A stretch of DNA of 45,458 bases, taken from Candidatus Omnitrophota bacterium. Lineage in GTDB: Bacteria > Omnitrophota > Gorgyraeia > JAFGIU01. Shown here in pieces: positions 33,768 through 43,974 of this stretch. The stretch spans positions 1 to 45,458 of the forward strand of contig JAFGIU010000029.1 in the NCBI GenBank assembly GCA_016929445.1. Reading direction: 5' to 3'. A program made the position numbers and the translations under genes. The notes below the pieces were generated by a model that saw only the letters and a list, made by a program, of their open reading frames with translations, had not been told where the DNA came from and made no database searches. Numbering within the stretch: the first letter of the stretch is position 1; every line of letters starts with the position of its first letter.

Positions 33768-35009
33768 CTAGACAAGCTCCGGATACAACGGAAACTGCTC
33801 GACGATCTCATTGACCTGCCCAGCGACCTCAGTCACAACCGACTCTTCACCCCGGGCATCCAGGACTTTCCCGATCAGCCCGGCAATCGCCTTCATCTCC
33901 GCCTCTTTCATGCCTCGCGTGGTCAGGGCAGGCGTGCCCAAGCGGATCCCGCTCGTCACCATGGGGCTCTGCGTATCGTAAGGAATGAGATTCTTGTTCA
34001 CCGTAATCTGCGCCTGGCCCAGCCAAACAGTCGCATCCTTACCGGTCAGTCCCTTGACTCCGATATCCACCAGCATCAAGTGATTGTCCGTACCGCCCGC
34101 CACAATTCGGTAGCCCAGAGACTCCAGGCCGGCGGCCAAGGTCTTCGCATTCTTGACCACCTGCTTTTGGTACTGTTTGAACTCCGGACTCTGCGCCTCC
34201 TTGAGGGCCACGGCCTTGGCGGCAATCACATGCATGAGCGGACCGCCCTGAATCCCGGGAAAGACCTCCCGGTTGATTTCTTTTTTGAAAGATTCACCGC
34301 AGAGAATCAGCCCACCCCTGGGGCCGCGCAAAGTCTTGTGGGTGGTTGTGGTCACAAACTCCGAGTAAGGAAGAGGTGACGGGTGTTCTCCCGCAGCGAC
34401 CAAGCCGGCAATATGCGCCATGTCGGTAAAGAGATACGCCCCCACCTCATCGGCGATTTCACGAAAACGCGCAAAATCAATCGTGCGAGGATAGGCCGAA
34501 GCCCCGGCCACAATCATTTTAGGTTTATGTTCCCGGGCCAAAGAAGCAATCTCGTCGTAGTCGAGCTGCTCGGTCTTGCGGTTCACTCCATAAGAGACAA
34601 ACTTGAAAAATTTTCCAGAGACATTCAGAGGATGGCCGTGCGAAAGATGCCCGCCGCAAGCCAAGTCCAGGGCCAAAAGCGTATCCCCCGGCTGAAGCAT
34701 CGCGGTATAGACCGCGGTATTGGCTTGGGTCCCGCTATGAGGCTGCACGTTGGCATGCTCGGCGCCAAAAAGTTCCTTAGCCCGCGCAATAGCCAAACGC
34801 TCCACTACATCCACATACTCGCAACCGCCATACCAACGCGCTGATGGATAGCCTTCGGCGTACTTATTGGTCAGGACCGAGCCCTGGGCTTCCATCACCG
34901 CAAGGGAAGCAAAGTTCTCGCTGGCGATCAGTTCCAGGTGCTGATTCTGTCGCTGAAGTTCGTTGAAAATAGCTACGGATATTTCGGGGTCGATTTGTTG
35001 GATATTCAT
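33768..35009 (-). CDS. glyA: Serine hydroxymethyltransferase
   Basis: A 413-residue PLP enzyme interconverting serine/THF with glycine/5,10-methylene-THF, supplying glycine and one-carbon units to the purine genes upstream. Motifs are [58 protein letters not shown], the PLP-lysine block [19 protein letters not shown], and LMLVDIG...[16 protein letters not shown]. Length matches the family. It belongs to the rpiB-glyA-nrdR end of the purine operon, separated from rpiB by a 131-bp repeat-bearing gap. Confidence 0.97.
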   Translation of the reverse strand: MNIQQIDPEISVAIFNELQRQNQHLELIASENFASLAVMEAQGSVLTNKYAEGYPSARWYGGCEYVDVVERLAIARAKELFGAEHANVQPHSGTQANTAVYTAMLQPGDTLLALDLACGGHLSHGHPLNVSGKFFKFVSYGVNRKTEQLDYDEIASLAREHKPKMIVAGASAYPRTIDFARFREIADEVGAYLFTDMAHIAGLVAAGEHPSPLPYSEFVTTTTHKTLRGPRGGLILCGESFKKEINREVFPGIQGGPLMHVIAAKAVALKEAQSPEFKQYQKQVVKNAKTLAAGLESLGYRIVAGGTDNHLMLVDIGVKGLTGKDATVWLGQAQITVNKNLIPYDTQSPMVTSGIRLGTPALTTRGMKEAEMKAIAGLIGKVLDARGEESVVTEVAGQVNEIVEQFPLYPELV

Positions 35010-35024
35010 AGTACCTCGTTATTC

Positions 35025-35102
35025 CGTCATCCCGAGGAGCGTTAGCGACGTGGGGATCTGTGTTCCCTAAAGGCCCCCGCGGGTTTTGCCCCCGTGGTGA
35101 CG
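35025..35102. repeat. Intergenic palindromic repeat between glyA and rpiB
   Basis: A 78-bp block bounded by CGTCA (35025) and TGACG (35098-35102). It contains ATCCC/GGGAT around a GAGGAGCGTTAGCGACG core and a GC-rich CGGG-TTTT-CCCCG hairpin. The GAGCGnnnGCGAC core resembles that at 10348-10359. The rest of the 131-bp gap (35010-35140) shows nothing else that I recognise. Confidence 0.6.
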
Positions 35103-35140
35103 TTTACACATCAGATTGCCACGCCTCCCTAACAACCGGT

Positions 35141-35602
35141 TCACGATGACAAGTGGATCCGCTTCTCAATTTCTTCGATCATGGCCAGCCGGCGCGCATG
35201 CCGGCCCCCTTCAAACTCCGTTCGGAGCCAGGCGTCCAAGATCTCTACCGCCTGCTCTGCAGGGGTGTGATCCGCTCCCAACACAAGGACATTCGTGTCA
35301 TTATGCTGGCGGCTGTGCGCTGCCGATGCCGCGTCATGACACACACCGGCCCGAACCCCGGGCACACGGTTGGCCACAATGGCAATCCCCACACCGCTCC
35401 TGCAAACCAATACCCCGCGGTCTGCCCGGCCCTCAGCCACGGCCGAAGCCACCTTGTAACCATACTCCGGATAATCACAGGATTCCTCGGAGTACGTCCC
35501 CAAGTCCTCCACCTTATTCTCTTGCTTCCTCAAATAATCCACCAACACGGCCTTGAGCTTAAAGCCGCCGTGGTCCGCACCCAAAGCTATCCGGCAAGAC
35601 AC
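35141..35602 (-). CDS. rpiB: Ribose-5-phosphate isomerase B
   Basis: A 153-residue RpiB/LacAB isomerase interconverting ribose-5-P and ribulose-5-P, feeding PRPP. Motifs are RIALGADHGGFKLKAVLVDYL, VEDLGTYSEESCDYPEYGYKVASAVAEG, the catalytic-type Cys in RGVLVCRSGVGIAIVANRVPGVRA, and HNDTNVLVLGADHT. The best start is GTG 35602, eight bases after GGAGG; it overlaps the phosphatase stop by 16 nt. An in-frame GTG at 35623 would add seven residues. The order tsaC-phosphatase-rpiB-glyA mirrors ywlC...ywlE-ywlF...glyA of Bacillus. Confidence 0.96.
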   Translation of the reverse strand: MSCRIALGADHGGFKLKAVLVDYLRKQENKVEDLGTYSEESCDYPEYGYKVASAVAEGRADRGVLVCRSGVGIAIVANRVPGVRAGVCHDAASAAHSRQHNDTNVLVLGADHTPAEQAVEILDAWLRTEFEGGRHARRLAMIEEIEKRIHLSS

Positions 35603-36069
35603 AATGCGACCCTCCTCACACAAATTTTGATTTGTTCAAAGACTTCCCGGTAAAAATCCAGAGACTTGCCGATCGGATCCAGAATATCCCGGTCAATAGG
35701 CGGAAGTTCCTCTTCGATTCCAAACTCCTTCAACAAAAAGATCTTGTCCTGCATCGCAGGGGCCTTCTCCAACAACGCCCCCTTGTGGTAATTCTCCATA
35801 CACAAAATGAGGTCAGCCTCGTCGAGCATTAAGGGCGTAATAGGCTGGGACCGGTGGCCGCTCAAGTCAATTCCCTCTTCCTCGAGCACCTCCAAGGTCA
35901 TGGCCGACGCAGGCATGCCGGCGATGGCCGCCAGACCCGCGGACAAGACAGTGTAATCACCGTCGCAGTGCTGCAAACACTTGCGCATGTAGCCTTCAGC
36001 CATCACACTGCGGCAGCTATTGCCCGTACAAACAAACAAGATATTCTTAGCTTGCGAATAGTCGCTCAT
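35587..36069 (-). CDS. Low-molecular-weight protein tyrosine/arginine phosphatase (YwlE-like)
   Basis: A 160-residue LMW-PTP fold. The P-loop is C14-TGNSC-R20-S (LFVCTGNSCRSVMAEG) and the general acid is Asp131 in ILDPIGKS. The residue four after the nucleophile, Thr in the arginine phosphatase YwlE and a bulkier aliphatic in tyrosine phosphatases, is Ser18 here. The gene neighbourhood (tsaC upstream, rpiB and glyA downstream) is that of ywlE. Arsenate reductase also has CTGNSCRS, but the paired redox Cys residues of that family are not seen. No McsB-type arginine kinase is in the window, so the substrate is open. Confidence 0.88.
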   Translation of the reverse strand: MSDYSQAKNILFVCTGNSCRSVMAEGYMRKCLQHCDGDYTVLSAGLAAIAGMPASAMTLEVLEEEGIDLSGHRSQPITPLMLDEADLILCMENYHKGALLEKAPAMQDKIFLLKEFGIEEELPPIDRDILDPIGKSLDFYREVFEQIKICVRRVALCLAG

Positions 36070-36680
36070 AGGCCTATGGCTCCGAGGATCTCCGCGACGG
36101 AGATCGCTCCCTCGCGCAAAATGCGCGGTTCCGTACTGCTGGCATCCACCACCGTGGAGGGCCTTCCCAGTCTCGCCGGACCGCCGTCCACCACTAACGG
36201 AATCTCAGTGCTAAAGGTCCGGATCAGATCCCGCGCTGACAAGGCATCCGCGCCCCCGGCCCGGTTCGCGCTTGAGGCCAAAATGGGCTGGCCCAAGAGT
36301 TCAATCAGAGCAAGCACCGCAGGGTGCCTTGGAGCCCTAAAGCCTTGAGTTTCCCCCTTTTCATTGGAGAGCACAAGGGTCAAAGGACCGGGCCACCATC
36401 GGGTCGTCAGGGCTCGAGCCCATGTGGGGAAAGAGTAACCCAGGGCTCTGACTTGATCTTCGGAAGAGATCAAAGCCTGGAAGGGTTTATTCGGATCACG
36501 GCCCTTGAGTCGCGCCAAGGCTGGGGCTGTGCCCGGGCATCCCGCACTTCCACCGATTCCGTACACGGTTTCCGTGGGGAAGGCGATTAACTCACCCCGG
36601 CGCAAAAAGGCAAGCGCTCGATCTAAAATCAAACGCAGGGCCCCGCTGGGACCTACTCGGATAACCTCCGTTGTACCCAT
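36066..36680 (-). CDS. tsaC: L-threonylcarbamoyladenylate synthase
   Basis: A 204-residue YrdC/Sua5 domain enzyme making threonylcarbamoyl-AMP for the t6A37 modification of ANN-decoding tRNAs. Visible are LAFLRRGELIAFPTETVYGIGGSAG, LARLKGRDPNKPFQALISSEDQV, the WPGPLTLVL block, FRAPRHPAVLALIELLGQPILASSANRAGGADALSA, and PRILREGAISVAEIL. It is the short TsaC form without the Sua5 C-terminal domain. It overlaps purE by 28 nt and the phosphatase start by 4 nt. Confidence 0.95.
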   Translation of the reverse strand: MGTTEVIRVGPSGALRLILDRALAFLRRGELIAFPTETVYGIGGSAGCPGTAPALARLKGRDPNKPFQALISSEDQVRALGYSFPTWARALTTRWWPGPLTLVLSNEKGETQGFRAPRHPAVLALIELLGQPILASSANRAGGADALSARDLIRTFSTEIPLVVDGGPARLGRPSTVVDASSTEPRILREGAISVAEILGAIGL

Positions 36681-37183
36681 TGGTCCTTCTGCTTCACGGA
36701 GCGAGCAAGATCGCGCTTGTGCTCCTCGAGTTTGGCGGCAAGATTAGAGTCGGTCAGGGCCAGAATTTGCGCAGCCAAGATGGCTGCATTCTTAGCCCCG
36801 GCACGGCCGATACCCAAAGTCCCCACAGGGATTCCACCGGGCATTTGCACTGTGGACAAAAGCGCGTCCAAACCTTGCAAGGCGCTGGAGTCCACGGGTA
36901 TACCCAAAACAGGCAATGTGGTGTGAGCTGCAACAACACCGGCCAAATGAGCGGCCCCGCCCGCTGCGGCAATAATTATTTTGACTCCACTGGCGCGCGC
37001 ACCAGCGGCAAAACGGGCCGTGGCCTGCGGAGACCGGTGCGCAGAACAGACCTTGAGCTCCCAAGAGATCTCAAATTCCGTGAGTTGCTCCACACAAGGT
37101 TTGACCACAGGCAAATCTGAATCACTGCCCATCAAGATGACGACTTCCGCTTGTTTTTTTGTTTTCTTTGCTGAGCTTACCAT
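36653..37183 (-). CDS. purE: N5-carboxyaminoimidazole ribonucleotide mutase
   Basis: A 176-residue PurE. The conserved core is VVILMGSDSDLPVVKPCVEQL, VCSAHRSPQATARFA (catalytic-type His in SAHR), IIIAAAGGAAHLAGVVAAHTTLPVLGIPV and LLSTVQMPGGIPVGTLGIGRAGAKNAAILAAQIL. The SAHRSP form points to class I, which uses N5-CAIR from PurK, yet no purK is in the window. The N-terminus (MVSSAKKTKKQAE) and C-terminus are basic extensions. GGAGG lies four bases before the ATG. Confidence 0.96.
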   Translation of the reverse strand: MVSSAKKTKKQAEVVILMGSDSDLPVVKPCVEQLTEFEISWELKVCSAHRSPQATARFAAGARASGVKIIIAAAGGAAHLAGVVAAHTTLPVLGIPVDSSALQGLDALLSTVQMPGGIPVGTLGIGRAGAKNAAILAAQILALTDSNLAAKLEEHKRDLARSVKQKDQWVQRRLSE

Positions 37184-37210
37184 AGGTCCTCCACTTTATC
37201 TGGGGTCAGC

Positions 37211-38539
37211 TCATTGTGTCCCCGGAATAAGCTGTTTGAGGGCACGATGCGCGATGTCCTTGCGGTAATGGGCGTCTTTGAACTGGACTTTGGAAACGGC
37301 AGCATAGGCCCGGTCCACAGCCTCTTTCACTGTCTCTCCCAAGGCAGTCACAGCCAACACTCTGCCACCCGAGGTCAGGAATGCCGGTGAACCGTCTGCA
37401 CCCTCCTGACGCCGGGTCCCTGCATGAAAGACCACCACATCGGGATCTTCTTCAGCTTCTTCAAGCCCACTAATCGGGTATCCCGTCTCATAACTGCCCG
37501 GATACCCCCCCGAGGCCATCACCACACCCACACAGGACCGCGGATCCCACTTTAGTTCCAGCTTGGAAAGCTTACCCTCGACCGTGGCTAGGATCAGATC
37601 CACAAGATCTGTTTGAAGACGCGGCACCAGGACTTGAGCCTCCGGATCCCCCATGCGCACATTGAACTCGAGTACCTGCGGCCCCTTCTCGGTGAGCATC
37701 AGACCCAAATAGAGCACGCCCTGATAGACCAGCCCTTGATCTTTGAAACCCTGCCGGATGGGATCCATGATCCGCGCCTTCACTTCATCCAGAATTTGGC
37801 GGGTCACCACAGGGGCCGGAGAGTATGCGCCCATGCCGCCGGTATTCCGCCCCTTGTCTCCGTCCTCGGCGCGCTTATGATCCTGACTGGAATCCAGAAG
37901 AGTCAGAGTTTTGCCGTCACTAAAGCAAAAGAGAGAGGCCTCATTCCCTTCCAGGCATTCCTCAATGATAATGCGCCGGCCCGAAGGACCAAAAATCATG
38001 TCCTCCATCATCAGGCTCACTGCGCCCAAGGCCTCACTCTTGTTCGAGGCGACAATCACGCCCTTGCCTGCGCAGAGCCCATCGGCCTTAATCACCACAG
38101 GTGCACCGTTCAAAGATTCCACGTAGGCCTTGGCCTCTTCGGCCCGGTCAAAAGCCTTGAACTCCGCTGTCGGAATTCCGCACTTGCGCATGAATTCCTT
38201 GGCAAAGACCTTGCTGGATTCCAGCTGGGCGGCCTCGGCTGTCGGGCCAAAAATCGGAATCCCGGCCCGCTGAAAGGTATCCACCACTCCAGCGGCCAAA
38301 GGCCCTTCCGGCCCCACCACGACCAAATCTATCCCTTTGTCTTGAGAAAACTTCAGCAAGCCGGCAATGTCTTCGGCCTGAATATTCACGCACTCCGCAA
38401 CTTGAGAAATACCCCCGTTGCCCGGCGCCGCATACAAACGCCGCACCTTGGGGCTCTGAGCCATTTTCCATGCCAGAGTGTGCTCGCGTCCTCCTGAACC
38501 AATAATCAAAATTTTCAACGTTTCTTGTCCCGAGACCAT
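37211..38539 (-). CDS. purD: Phosphoribosylamine--glycine ligase
   Basis: A 442-residue ATP-grasp ligase (GAR synthetase). Motifs are LKILIIGSGGREHTLAWKMAQSPKV near the start, VVVGPEGPLAAGVVD, FAKEFMRKCGIPTAEF, the ATP-grasp loop VIKADGLCAGKGVIVA, DHKRAEDGDKGRNTGGMGAYSPAPV, and FNVRMGDPEAQVLVPRL. The frame extends to 38590, but ATG 38539 (MVSGQETLK) follows GGGAGG and is preferred; it overlaps the purM stop by 25 nt. It uses glycine, which glyA in the same operon supplies. Confidence 0.96.
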   Translation of the reverse strand: MVSGQETLKILIIGSGGREHTLAWKMAQSPKVRRLYAAPGNGGISQVAECVNIQAEDIAGLLKFSQDKGIDLVVVGPEGPLAAGVVDTFQRAGIPIFGPTAEAAQLESSKVFAKEFMRKCGIPTAEFKAFDRAEEAKAYVESLNGAPVVIKADGLCAGKGVIVASNKSEALGAVSLMMEDMIFGPSGRRIIIEECLEGNEASLFCFSDGKTLTLLDSSQDHKRAEDGDKGRNTGGMGAYSPAPVVTRQILDEVKARIMDPIRQGFKDQGLVYQGVLYLGLMLTEKGPQVLEFNVRMGDPEAQVLVPRLQTDLVDLILATVEGKLSKLELKWDPRSCVGVVMASGGYPGSYETGYPISGLEEAEEDPDVVVFHAGTRRQEGADGSPAFLTSGGRVLAVTALGETVKEAVDRAYAAVSKVQFKDAHYRKDIAHRALKQLIPGTQ

Positions 38540-39531
38540 CGGACCTCCCTGTTCCCCTTCGCTGTCTCCCCGATTATCCACGCGCGGCACCCCAGGCGCT
38601 CGGATGCATTTTTCAGGCCCGCGGCCTTATCCTTGGACACCACCAAAATCATCCCGATGCCCATATTGAATGTGCGGTACATTTCATCCACAGGCACACT
38701 GCCTGCCCGCTGCAAATCCCGGAAAAGCTTCGGCACAGGCCAACTTCGCCGATCAATCACCGCATCCAAACCCGGGGGCAAAATCCGCGGCAATTTTTCT
38801 TCAAAACTGCCACCGGTAATATGGGCAATCCCCTGAACAGTATAGTGCCTTCGCAATTGTTCTATGAGCTTGGCGTAGAGACGGGTGGGTTTCAGGAGTC
38901 TAGGCCCCCAGTCCTTGGAGCCCAGGCGCCGCTCCCCCAGAATCTTGCGCACCAGGGAAAAACCATTGGAGTGAAGGCCCGAAGAAGCCAGCCCCACCAA
39001 CGCAGCATTGCCCCGCACCCGGTGCGCGCCCAGGAGCTCGCTGCGGCGGGCCATCCCCACACAAAAACCAGCCAAGTCATAATCATCGGCCTTGTAGAAG
39101 CCCGGCATCTGGGCCGTTTCACCGCCCACCAAAACGCAACCCGATTCCTTGCACCCCTTCGCGATCCCCTTCACAATATCGACCAGGAGATCCTCATTCC
39201 ATTGGCTTGTGGAGATATAGTCGCAGAAGAACAAGGGTTTGGCGCCGGCAGCCACTACATCGTTAACATTCATTCCGACCAAATCAATCCCTACACTGCG
39301 GTGATTTTTGCAAAGCTGGGCAATGCGCAGCTTGGTACCCACGCCGTCGGCGCTGGAAACCAAAATACAATCCTTGCCCACAAGCCGGCCAAGGTCAAAG
39401 GCCCCGCCAAAATCCCGCACAGAATTGCGCGACGCGCCTGTGTCCTTCAGGATCGAACCCAAACGCTCGGTCCACGCATGAGCCGCAGCCACATCCACTC
39501 CGGATCTCTTGTAACTGAGTTTCTGCGCCAT
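38515..39531 (-). CDS. purM: Phosphoribosylformylglycinamidine cyclo-ligase
   Basis: A 338-residue AIR synthetase of the PurM/PurL/SelD/HypE superfamily. It starts MAQKLSYKRSGVDVAAAHAWTERL and contains VSSADGVGTKLRIAQ, SVGIDLVGMNVNDVVAAGAKPLFFCDYIS, VGGETAQMPGFYKADDYDLAGFCVG and HITGGSFEEKLPRILP. Length is standard. It starts five bases after the purF stop and overlaps purD. It closes the imidazole ring to give AIR, the substrate for PurE chemistry. Confidence 0.97.
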   Translation of the reverse strand: MAQKLSYKRSGVDVAAAHAWTERLGSILKDTGASRNSVRDFGGAFDLGRLVGKDCILVSSADGVGTKLRIAQLCKNHRSVGIDLVGMNVNDVVAAGAKPLFFCDYISTSQWNEDLLVDIVKGIAKGCKESGCVLVGGETAQMPGFYKADDYDLAGFCVGMARRSELLGAHRVRGNAALVGLASSGLHSNGFSLVRKILGERRLGSKDWGPRLLKPTRLYAKLIEQLRRHYTVQGIAHITGGSFEEKLPRILPPGLDAVIDRRSWPVPKLFRDLQRAGSVPVDEMYRTFNMGIGMILVVSKDKAAGLKNASERLGCRAWIIGETAKGNREVRWSRDKKR

Positions 39532-39536
39532 CGGGA

Positions 39537-41000
39537 TTAGCTCCCCGCTCTTTTGACTTCGCCGGTCCGTTTGATGCGCTTCTCGGCGCGGAACTTGTCG
39601 AGCTGCTTCACCGGAATGGGGTATTCCCCACTATAACAAGCTGTGCAATACCCATTTCCGTCCGAACCCACGGCGCGGATCAGTCCCTTCAAACTCAAAT
39701 AGCCCAGGCTCTGCACGCCCAAATACTCGGCAATCTCGTCCACGCTCTTCCGGTGGGCGATCAACTCCTCCTGATTGGGAAAGTCGATCCCGTAATAACA
39801 GGAGTAACGTACCGGAGGACAACTGATCCGCAAGTGAATTTCTTCGGCCCCCGCGGCGCGCAAACTGGCCATGCGGCTGGCACAAGTGGTGCCCCGCACA
39901 ATGGAGTCGTCAATCACCACAACCCTCTTGCCTTCGAGTACCCGGCGCACAGGGTTGAACTTGACCTTGGCCTTAAAGGAGCGCCCGTCGGTGGTAGGCT
40001 GGATAAAAGTGCGCCCGATATAGTGATTCCGGATAATCCCCATATCAAAGGGAATCCCGCTTTCCAGAGAATAGCCCAAGGCGGCCGCGTTGCCGGAGTC
40101 CGGAATGGCCACCACAACATCCGCCTCGGCAGGATATTCCCGGGCCAGATGCCGGCCCATGCGAACGCGCGCCTCGTGTACGGATTGGCCAAAGACAACG
40201 GAATCCGGCCGCGCAAAATAAACATGCTCAAAAATACAAGAACTGCGCGCCACCTTCTCAAAGGGAAAATGGCTTTGGAAACCGTCCTTTGTAATGATGA
40301 GAACCTCGCCCGGCTCGAGCTCACGCTCGCAGCGCGCACCCAAGAGTTCCAGCGCACAGGTTTCAGAGGCGAGTATGTAGGCGTCCTCGAGTTTTCCCAA
40401 TACTAGAGGCCGCCATCCGTGCGGATCGCGAATCCCCACCAACATGTCCGGCATCAGGAGCAACAAACTGAAGGCCCCTTCCAACTGCACGACTGCCTCA
40501 AGCAAACTGTCTTCAAAACTCGGGTGCATGGAACGTGCAATCAGATGCACAATAATTTCACTGTCCGTGGTGGTTTGGAAGATGGCCCCCTGGTCCTCCA
40601 GGCCGTCGCGCAGCTCGGGCGCATTGACTAGATTCCCGTTATGGGCAATGGCCACCTGCCCCTTGGAACAGTTGACCACAATGGGTTGAACATTCTTAGG
40701 AAGGCTGGAGCCGGTCGTCGAATACCGTGTGTGCCCCATGGCCAAATCGCCTTTAAGACGTTGAAGGCGCTCAACGCTAAAAACCTCGCCGACCAGACCC
40801 ATACCCTTTTCAGTATGGCGCCCGCTTTCGTCATAGCTGACAATCCCCGCAGATTCCTCCCCGCGGTGCTGCAGGGCATAGAGTCCCTGGTAGACCATAT
40901 GGCCGGCATTTTCATGATTGAAAACACCAAACAGGCCGCACGCCTCTTTGGGAGAATCGTCTTCTGCAATCTGTAGACTCAAGTCTCTCTCGGAACTCAC
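39537..41000 (-). CDS. purF: Amidophosphoribosyltransferase
   Basis: A 487-residue enzyme for the committed purine step (PRPP + Gln to phosphoribosylamine). A 20-residue propeptide precedes the N-terminal nucleophile Cys21 ([16 protein letters not shown]). The glutaminase part has GHTRYSTTG; the PRPP loop is [14 protein letters not shown]. The late C-x2-C ([15 protein letters not shown]) fits the Bacillus-type oxygen-sensitive 4Fe-4S enzyme. The start is GTG 41000, overlapping the purL stop as GTGA. Only one base pattern is odd: the C-terminus ends in a short basic tail ([14 protein letters not shown]). Confidence 0.97.
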   Translation of the reverse strand: MSSERDLSLQIAEDDSPKEACGLFGVFNHENAGHMVYQGLYALQHRGEESAGIVSYDESGRHTEKGMGLVGEVFSVERLQRLKGDLAMGHTRYSTTGSSLPKNVQPIVVNCSKGQVAIAHNGNLVNAPELRDGLEDQGAIFQTTTDSEIIVHLIARSMHPSFEDSLLEAVVQLEGAFSLLLLMPDMLVGIRDPHGWRPLVLGKLEDAYILASETCALELLGARCERELEPGEVLIITKDGFQSHFPFEKVARSSCIFEHVYFARPDSVVFGQSVHEARVRMGRHLAREYPAEADVVVAIPDSGNAAALGYSLESGIPFDMGIIRNHYIGRTFIQPTTDGRSFKAKVKFNPVRRVLEGKRVVVIDDSIVRGTTCASRMASLRAAGAEEIHLRISCPPVRYSCYYGIDFPNQEELIAHRKSVDEIAEYLGVQSLGYLSLKGLIRAVGSDGNGYCTACYSGEYPIPVKQLDKFRAEKRIKRTGEVKRAGS

Positions 41001-43222
41001 GCGCCCAAGGCCTCCTTTAAGGCATTTCCCCAGGTATCCCGCAGCAACTTTAAATCAAGTTGCAGCAAACCGCGGATCTCCAGTTTTGTGCCGCCCACTT
41101 CACCCAACTCCCTGCAGTCAACACCCGCTTCCGCAGCCAACGTCTCGATACGCCCAGCCTGGCCCGGAGAACAACTCATGATAACGCGTGTCGCAGATTC
41201 CCCAAAGAGGAGCTCATCGGCGCGGCTTCCTCCAAGGCCCAGAATTTCCAGGTCCACCACCGCACCCAAATACTGTTTGGATTCCGAAATACAGGACTCG
41301 GTCAGAGCCACGGCCAAACCGCCTTCCGATACATCGTGCATGGAGGAAACCAAACCCTCCTTAGCCAAGTTCACCAGGAGCCTGTGCAACGCCCTTTCAG
41401 CCTTGAGGTCCAAGCGCGCGGGCACGCCTTCCTTGAGACCGCACACCCAACGCAGATACTCGGAGGCACCCAGAACGGGTTTGCCGCTGCCAAGCAAATA
41501 AATGCGGTCCCCTTTATTCCGAAAATGAGAACGCACCGGATCGTAACCCGAGATCACCCCCACGGCAGCAATCATGGGTGTGGGATCGATCGCGCCGACC
41601 GGCGACTCGTTGTAGAAACTGACATTCCCGCCTGTCACGGGAATCTCCCAGGCCTTGCACACGTCCGCAATACCCTGGACACAACCGGAGAACTGCCAAA
41701 AAACTTCCGGGTCTTCGGGATTGCCGAAGTTCAGACAATCCGTGAGCCCCACAGGAACCGCCCCCGCACAAGCCAGGTTGCGCAGGCTTTCAACCGTGGT
41801 CAGACGAGCGCCCTCATAGGGATCTTGAACACAGTAAGTCCCGTTGCCGTCCATGCTCATCGCAAGTTTAATATCCGTGCCCTTGAGCCGAAGCACCGCG
41901 GCATCCGCACCGGGGAGGACCTCTGTATTCGTCTGCACCATATGATCGTACTGCTCCCAGACCCAACGCTTGGAGGCCACGGTCGGACTCTGCAAAAGTT
42001 TCAATAGAGCCTTTCCCGCGTCTTCGGGAAGGGCTAAGGCATCCGGCTTCCAGCGGCGCTTTGCCTCCTGGCCCTTGGGCATTTTGCTCGGACGGTGATA
42101 GACCGGAGCTTCATCCGTAAGGGAGTTGACCGGCACATCCGCCACCAACTCACCGTTCTCAAAAACGCGCATCCGGTTGCCTTCCGTAATCTCGCCGATT
42201 TCCACGGCCTCGAGCCCCCACTTCCGGAAGAGCTCCAGGACCGGGGCTTCCTTGCCGCGCTCCACAATCAAAAGCATCCGTTCCTGGGATTCGGACAACA
42301 GGACTTCATAGGGGGTCATGCCGGTCTCGCGGCGAGGCACCTTGGCCACATCAATTTCCACTCCGCAACCGCCGCGGCTCGCAGTCTCGGAAACCGAACA
42401 AGTCAATCCTGCGGCCCCCATGTCCTGAATGCCCACGACCACGCCGGTGCGCAGAGCCTCGAGTGAGGCCTCAATCAAAAGTTTTTCAGTAAACGGATCT
42501 CCCACTTGCACAGCCGGGCGATCCTCGTGGGATTCCTCGGTGAGTTCGCGCGAAGCAAAGCTCGCCCCGCCCAGGCCGTCGCGTCCCGTGGCAGGCCCCA
42601 CATAGATGAGCGGATTGCCCACCCCGGTGGCTGCGCCGCGCGCCAAGTCCTCGTGCCGCACCAAACCCAGGCAAAAGGCGTTAACCAAGGGATTGCCCTC
42701 ATAGGTCGGATCGCATGCCAGGTCTCCCCCGATGGTGGGGACGCCCACGCAGTTGCCGTAACCGGCAATGCCCGAAACCACGCCCTCCAACAGATGCTGT
42801 GATTGGGAGCTCTTCAAATCCCCGAAGCGTAAGGAATCCATGGCAGCGATCGGACGGGCGCCCATGGTAAAGATGTCGCGGATAATCCCGCCCACGCCTG
42901 TGGCCGCACCTTGGTAAGGCTCGACCGCACTCGGGTGATTGTGGCTTTCCACCTTAAAGACCACAGCCAGGCCATGGCCGATATCCACGGCTCCGGCATT
43001 TTCCTCCCCGGCTTTGATCAAAACTCCGGCGCCTGTGGTTGGGAACTGTCTGAGGAGCACCCGGGAACTTTTGTAAGAGCAGTGCTCGCTCCACATCACA
43101 CTGTACAGTCCAAGCTCGGTGATATTGGGCTCGCGGCCGAGAATCTCGACAATCCGCTCGTATTCGTCGGGAGTCAGACCATGGTCCTTGATGATCTGTG
43201 GAGTAATGGTTTGGGTTTTCAT
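40997..43222 (-). CDS. purL: Phosphoribosylformylglycinamidine synthase subunit PurL
   Basis: A 741-residue small-type PurL, the FGAR amidotransferase subunit that works with PurS and PurQ. It begins [52 protein letters not shown] and contains the ATP-binding [67 protein letters not shown], the second-half [14 protein letters not shown] and [18 protein letters not shown]. Length matches Bacillus PurL. The gap to purQ (43223-43299) is filled by an inverted-repeat element, unlike the overlapping junctions on either side. Confidence 0.97.
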   Translation of the reverse strand: MKTQTITPQIIKDHGLTPDEYERIVEILGREPNITELGLYSVMWSEHCSYKSSRVLLRQFPTTGAGVLIKAGEENAGAVDIGHGLAVVFKVESHNHPSAVEPYQGAATGVGGIIRDIFTMGARPIAAMDSLRFGDLKSSQSQHLLEGVVSGIAGYGNCVGVPTIGGDLACDPTYEGNPLVNAFCLGLVRHEDLARGAATGVGNPLIYVGPATGRDGLGGASFASRELTEESHEDRPAVQVGDPFTEKLLIEASLEALRTGVVVGIQDMGAAGLTCSVSETASRGGCGVEIDVAKVPRRETGMTPYEVLLSESQERMLLIVERGKEAPVLELFRKWGLEAVEIGEITEGNRMRVFENGELVADVPVNSLTDEAPVYHRPSKMPKGQEAKRRWKPDALALPEDAGKALLKLLQSPTVASKRWVWEQYDHMVQTNTEVLPGADAAVLRLKGTDIKLAMSMDGNGTYCVQDPYEGARLTTVESLRNLACAGAVPVGLTDCLNFGNPEDPEVFWQFSGCVQGIADVCKAWEIPVTGGNVSFYNESPVGAIDPTPMIAAVGVISGYDPVRSHFRNKGDRIYLLGSGKPVLGASEYLRWVCGLKEGVPARLDLKAERALHRLLVNLAKEGLVSSMHDVSEGGLAVALTESCISESKQYLGAVVDLEILGLGGSRADELLFGESATRVIMSCSPGQAGRIETLAAEAGVDCRELGEVGGTKLEIRGLLQLDLKLLRDTWGNALKEALGA

Positions 43223-43231
43223 TGATTCTTT

Positions 43232-43289
43232 CAGGGACGGTTCTCGCCAACCCTTTTCATCGCAAGTGATTGTGTGAGAACCGTCCCCG
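43232..43289. repeat. Inverted-repeat element, copy D of the AGGGACGGTTCTC family
   Basis: Left arm CAGGGACGGTTCTC (43232-43245) and right arm GAGAACCGTCCCCG (43276-43289) pair at 13 of 14 positions around 30 bases. It fills the 77-bp purQ-purL junction, so it is transcribed within the purine operon. The left arm is followed by GCCAA, as in copy A (GCCTAA) and copy C (GCCGAA). Confidence 0.88.
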
Positions 43290-43299
43290 GCTCCCTGAG

Positions 43300-43974
43300 C
43301 TAAAGTCCCCTAAACAGCGTTTTTCCGTCTGTACCGCCCAATATGGTTTCGGCCATGCGCTCGGGGTGCGGCATCAGTCCCAGCACATTTCCCTCCTTAT
43401 TGCAGATACCCGCAATGGACTCCATCGAACCGTTAGGATTGGCATCCTCGGTCAATTTCCCCTGGGCATCGCAATACCGAAAACAAATCTGATCATTCTT
43501 GTGCAAGCTCTCCAGGGTACCCTTGTCCGCAAAGTAATTGCCCTCGTGGTGGGCAATCGGCATGTTCAGAACCTGCCCTTTCTTGCAAGCCGCGGTAAAG
43601 GGCGAACGCACCGTCTCCACCCGCACACTGACCTCGCGGCAAATAAACTTGAGATCTTTGTTGGGAAGCAGGGCCCCGGGCAAAAGGCCGGCCTCAATCA
43701 AAATCTGGAATCCGTTGCAGATTCCGATCACCAGGCCGCCGCGCGCCGCATGTTCTTTGACAGCGCCGAGAATCGGGGAAAGCGAAGCCATCGCGCCGGT
43801 GCGCAGATAGTCGCCATAACTGAAGCCGCCGGGCAGCACAACCAGATCCGCACCGTTCAGGCTGCGGTCACCATGCCAAACCATGGTCGTGGGCCAACGC
43901 AAAACATTCTGCACCAAGTGTTGACAGTCCGTGTCACAATTGGAACCGGGAAAGACAACAACCGCGCTTTTCAT
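43300..43974 (-). CDS. purQ: Phosphoribosylformylglycinamidine synthase subunit PurQ
   Basis: A 224-residue class I glutamine amidotransferase giving ammonia to PurL. Motifs are [48 protein letters not shown], the nucleophile Cys in [34 protein letters not shown], and the His-x-Glu in GLMPHPERM. The ATG overlaps the purS stop as ATGA. A repeat element separates it from purL. Confidence 0.97.
   Translation of the reverse strand: MKSAVVVFPGSNCDTDCQHLVQNVLRWPTTMVWHGDRSLNGADLVVLPGGFSYGDYLRTGAMASLSPILGAVKEHAARGGLVIGICNGFQILIEAGLLPGALLPNKDLKFICREVSVRVETVRSPFTAACKKGQVLNMPIAHHEGNYFADKGTLESLHKNDQICFRYCDAQGKLTEDANPNGSMESIAGICNKEGNVLGLMPHPERMAETILGGTDGKTLFRGL

Noticed and set aside
35010-35140. Riboswitch (glycine or purine type) upstream of glyA
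   Set aside because: The gap is mostly a palindromic repeat; I could not find the conserved core of either class.
35587-36069. Arsenate reductase ArsC
   Set aside because: The P-loop matches but the second and third redox cysteines are missing, and there are no ars genes nearby; the DPIG-type general acid and context fit LMW phosphatase.
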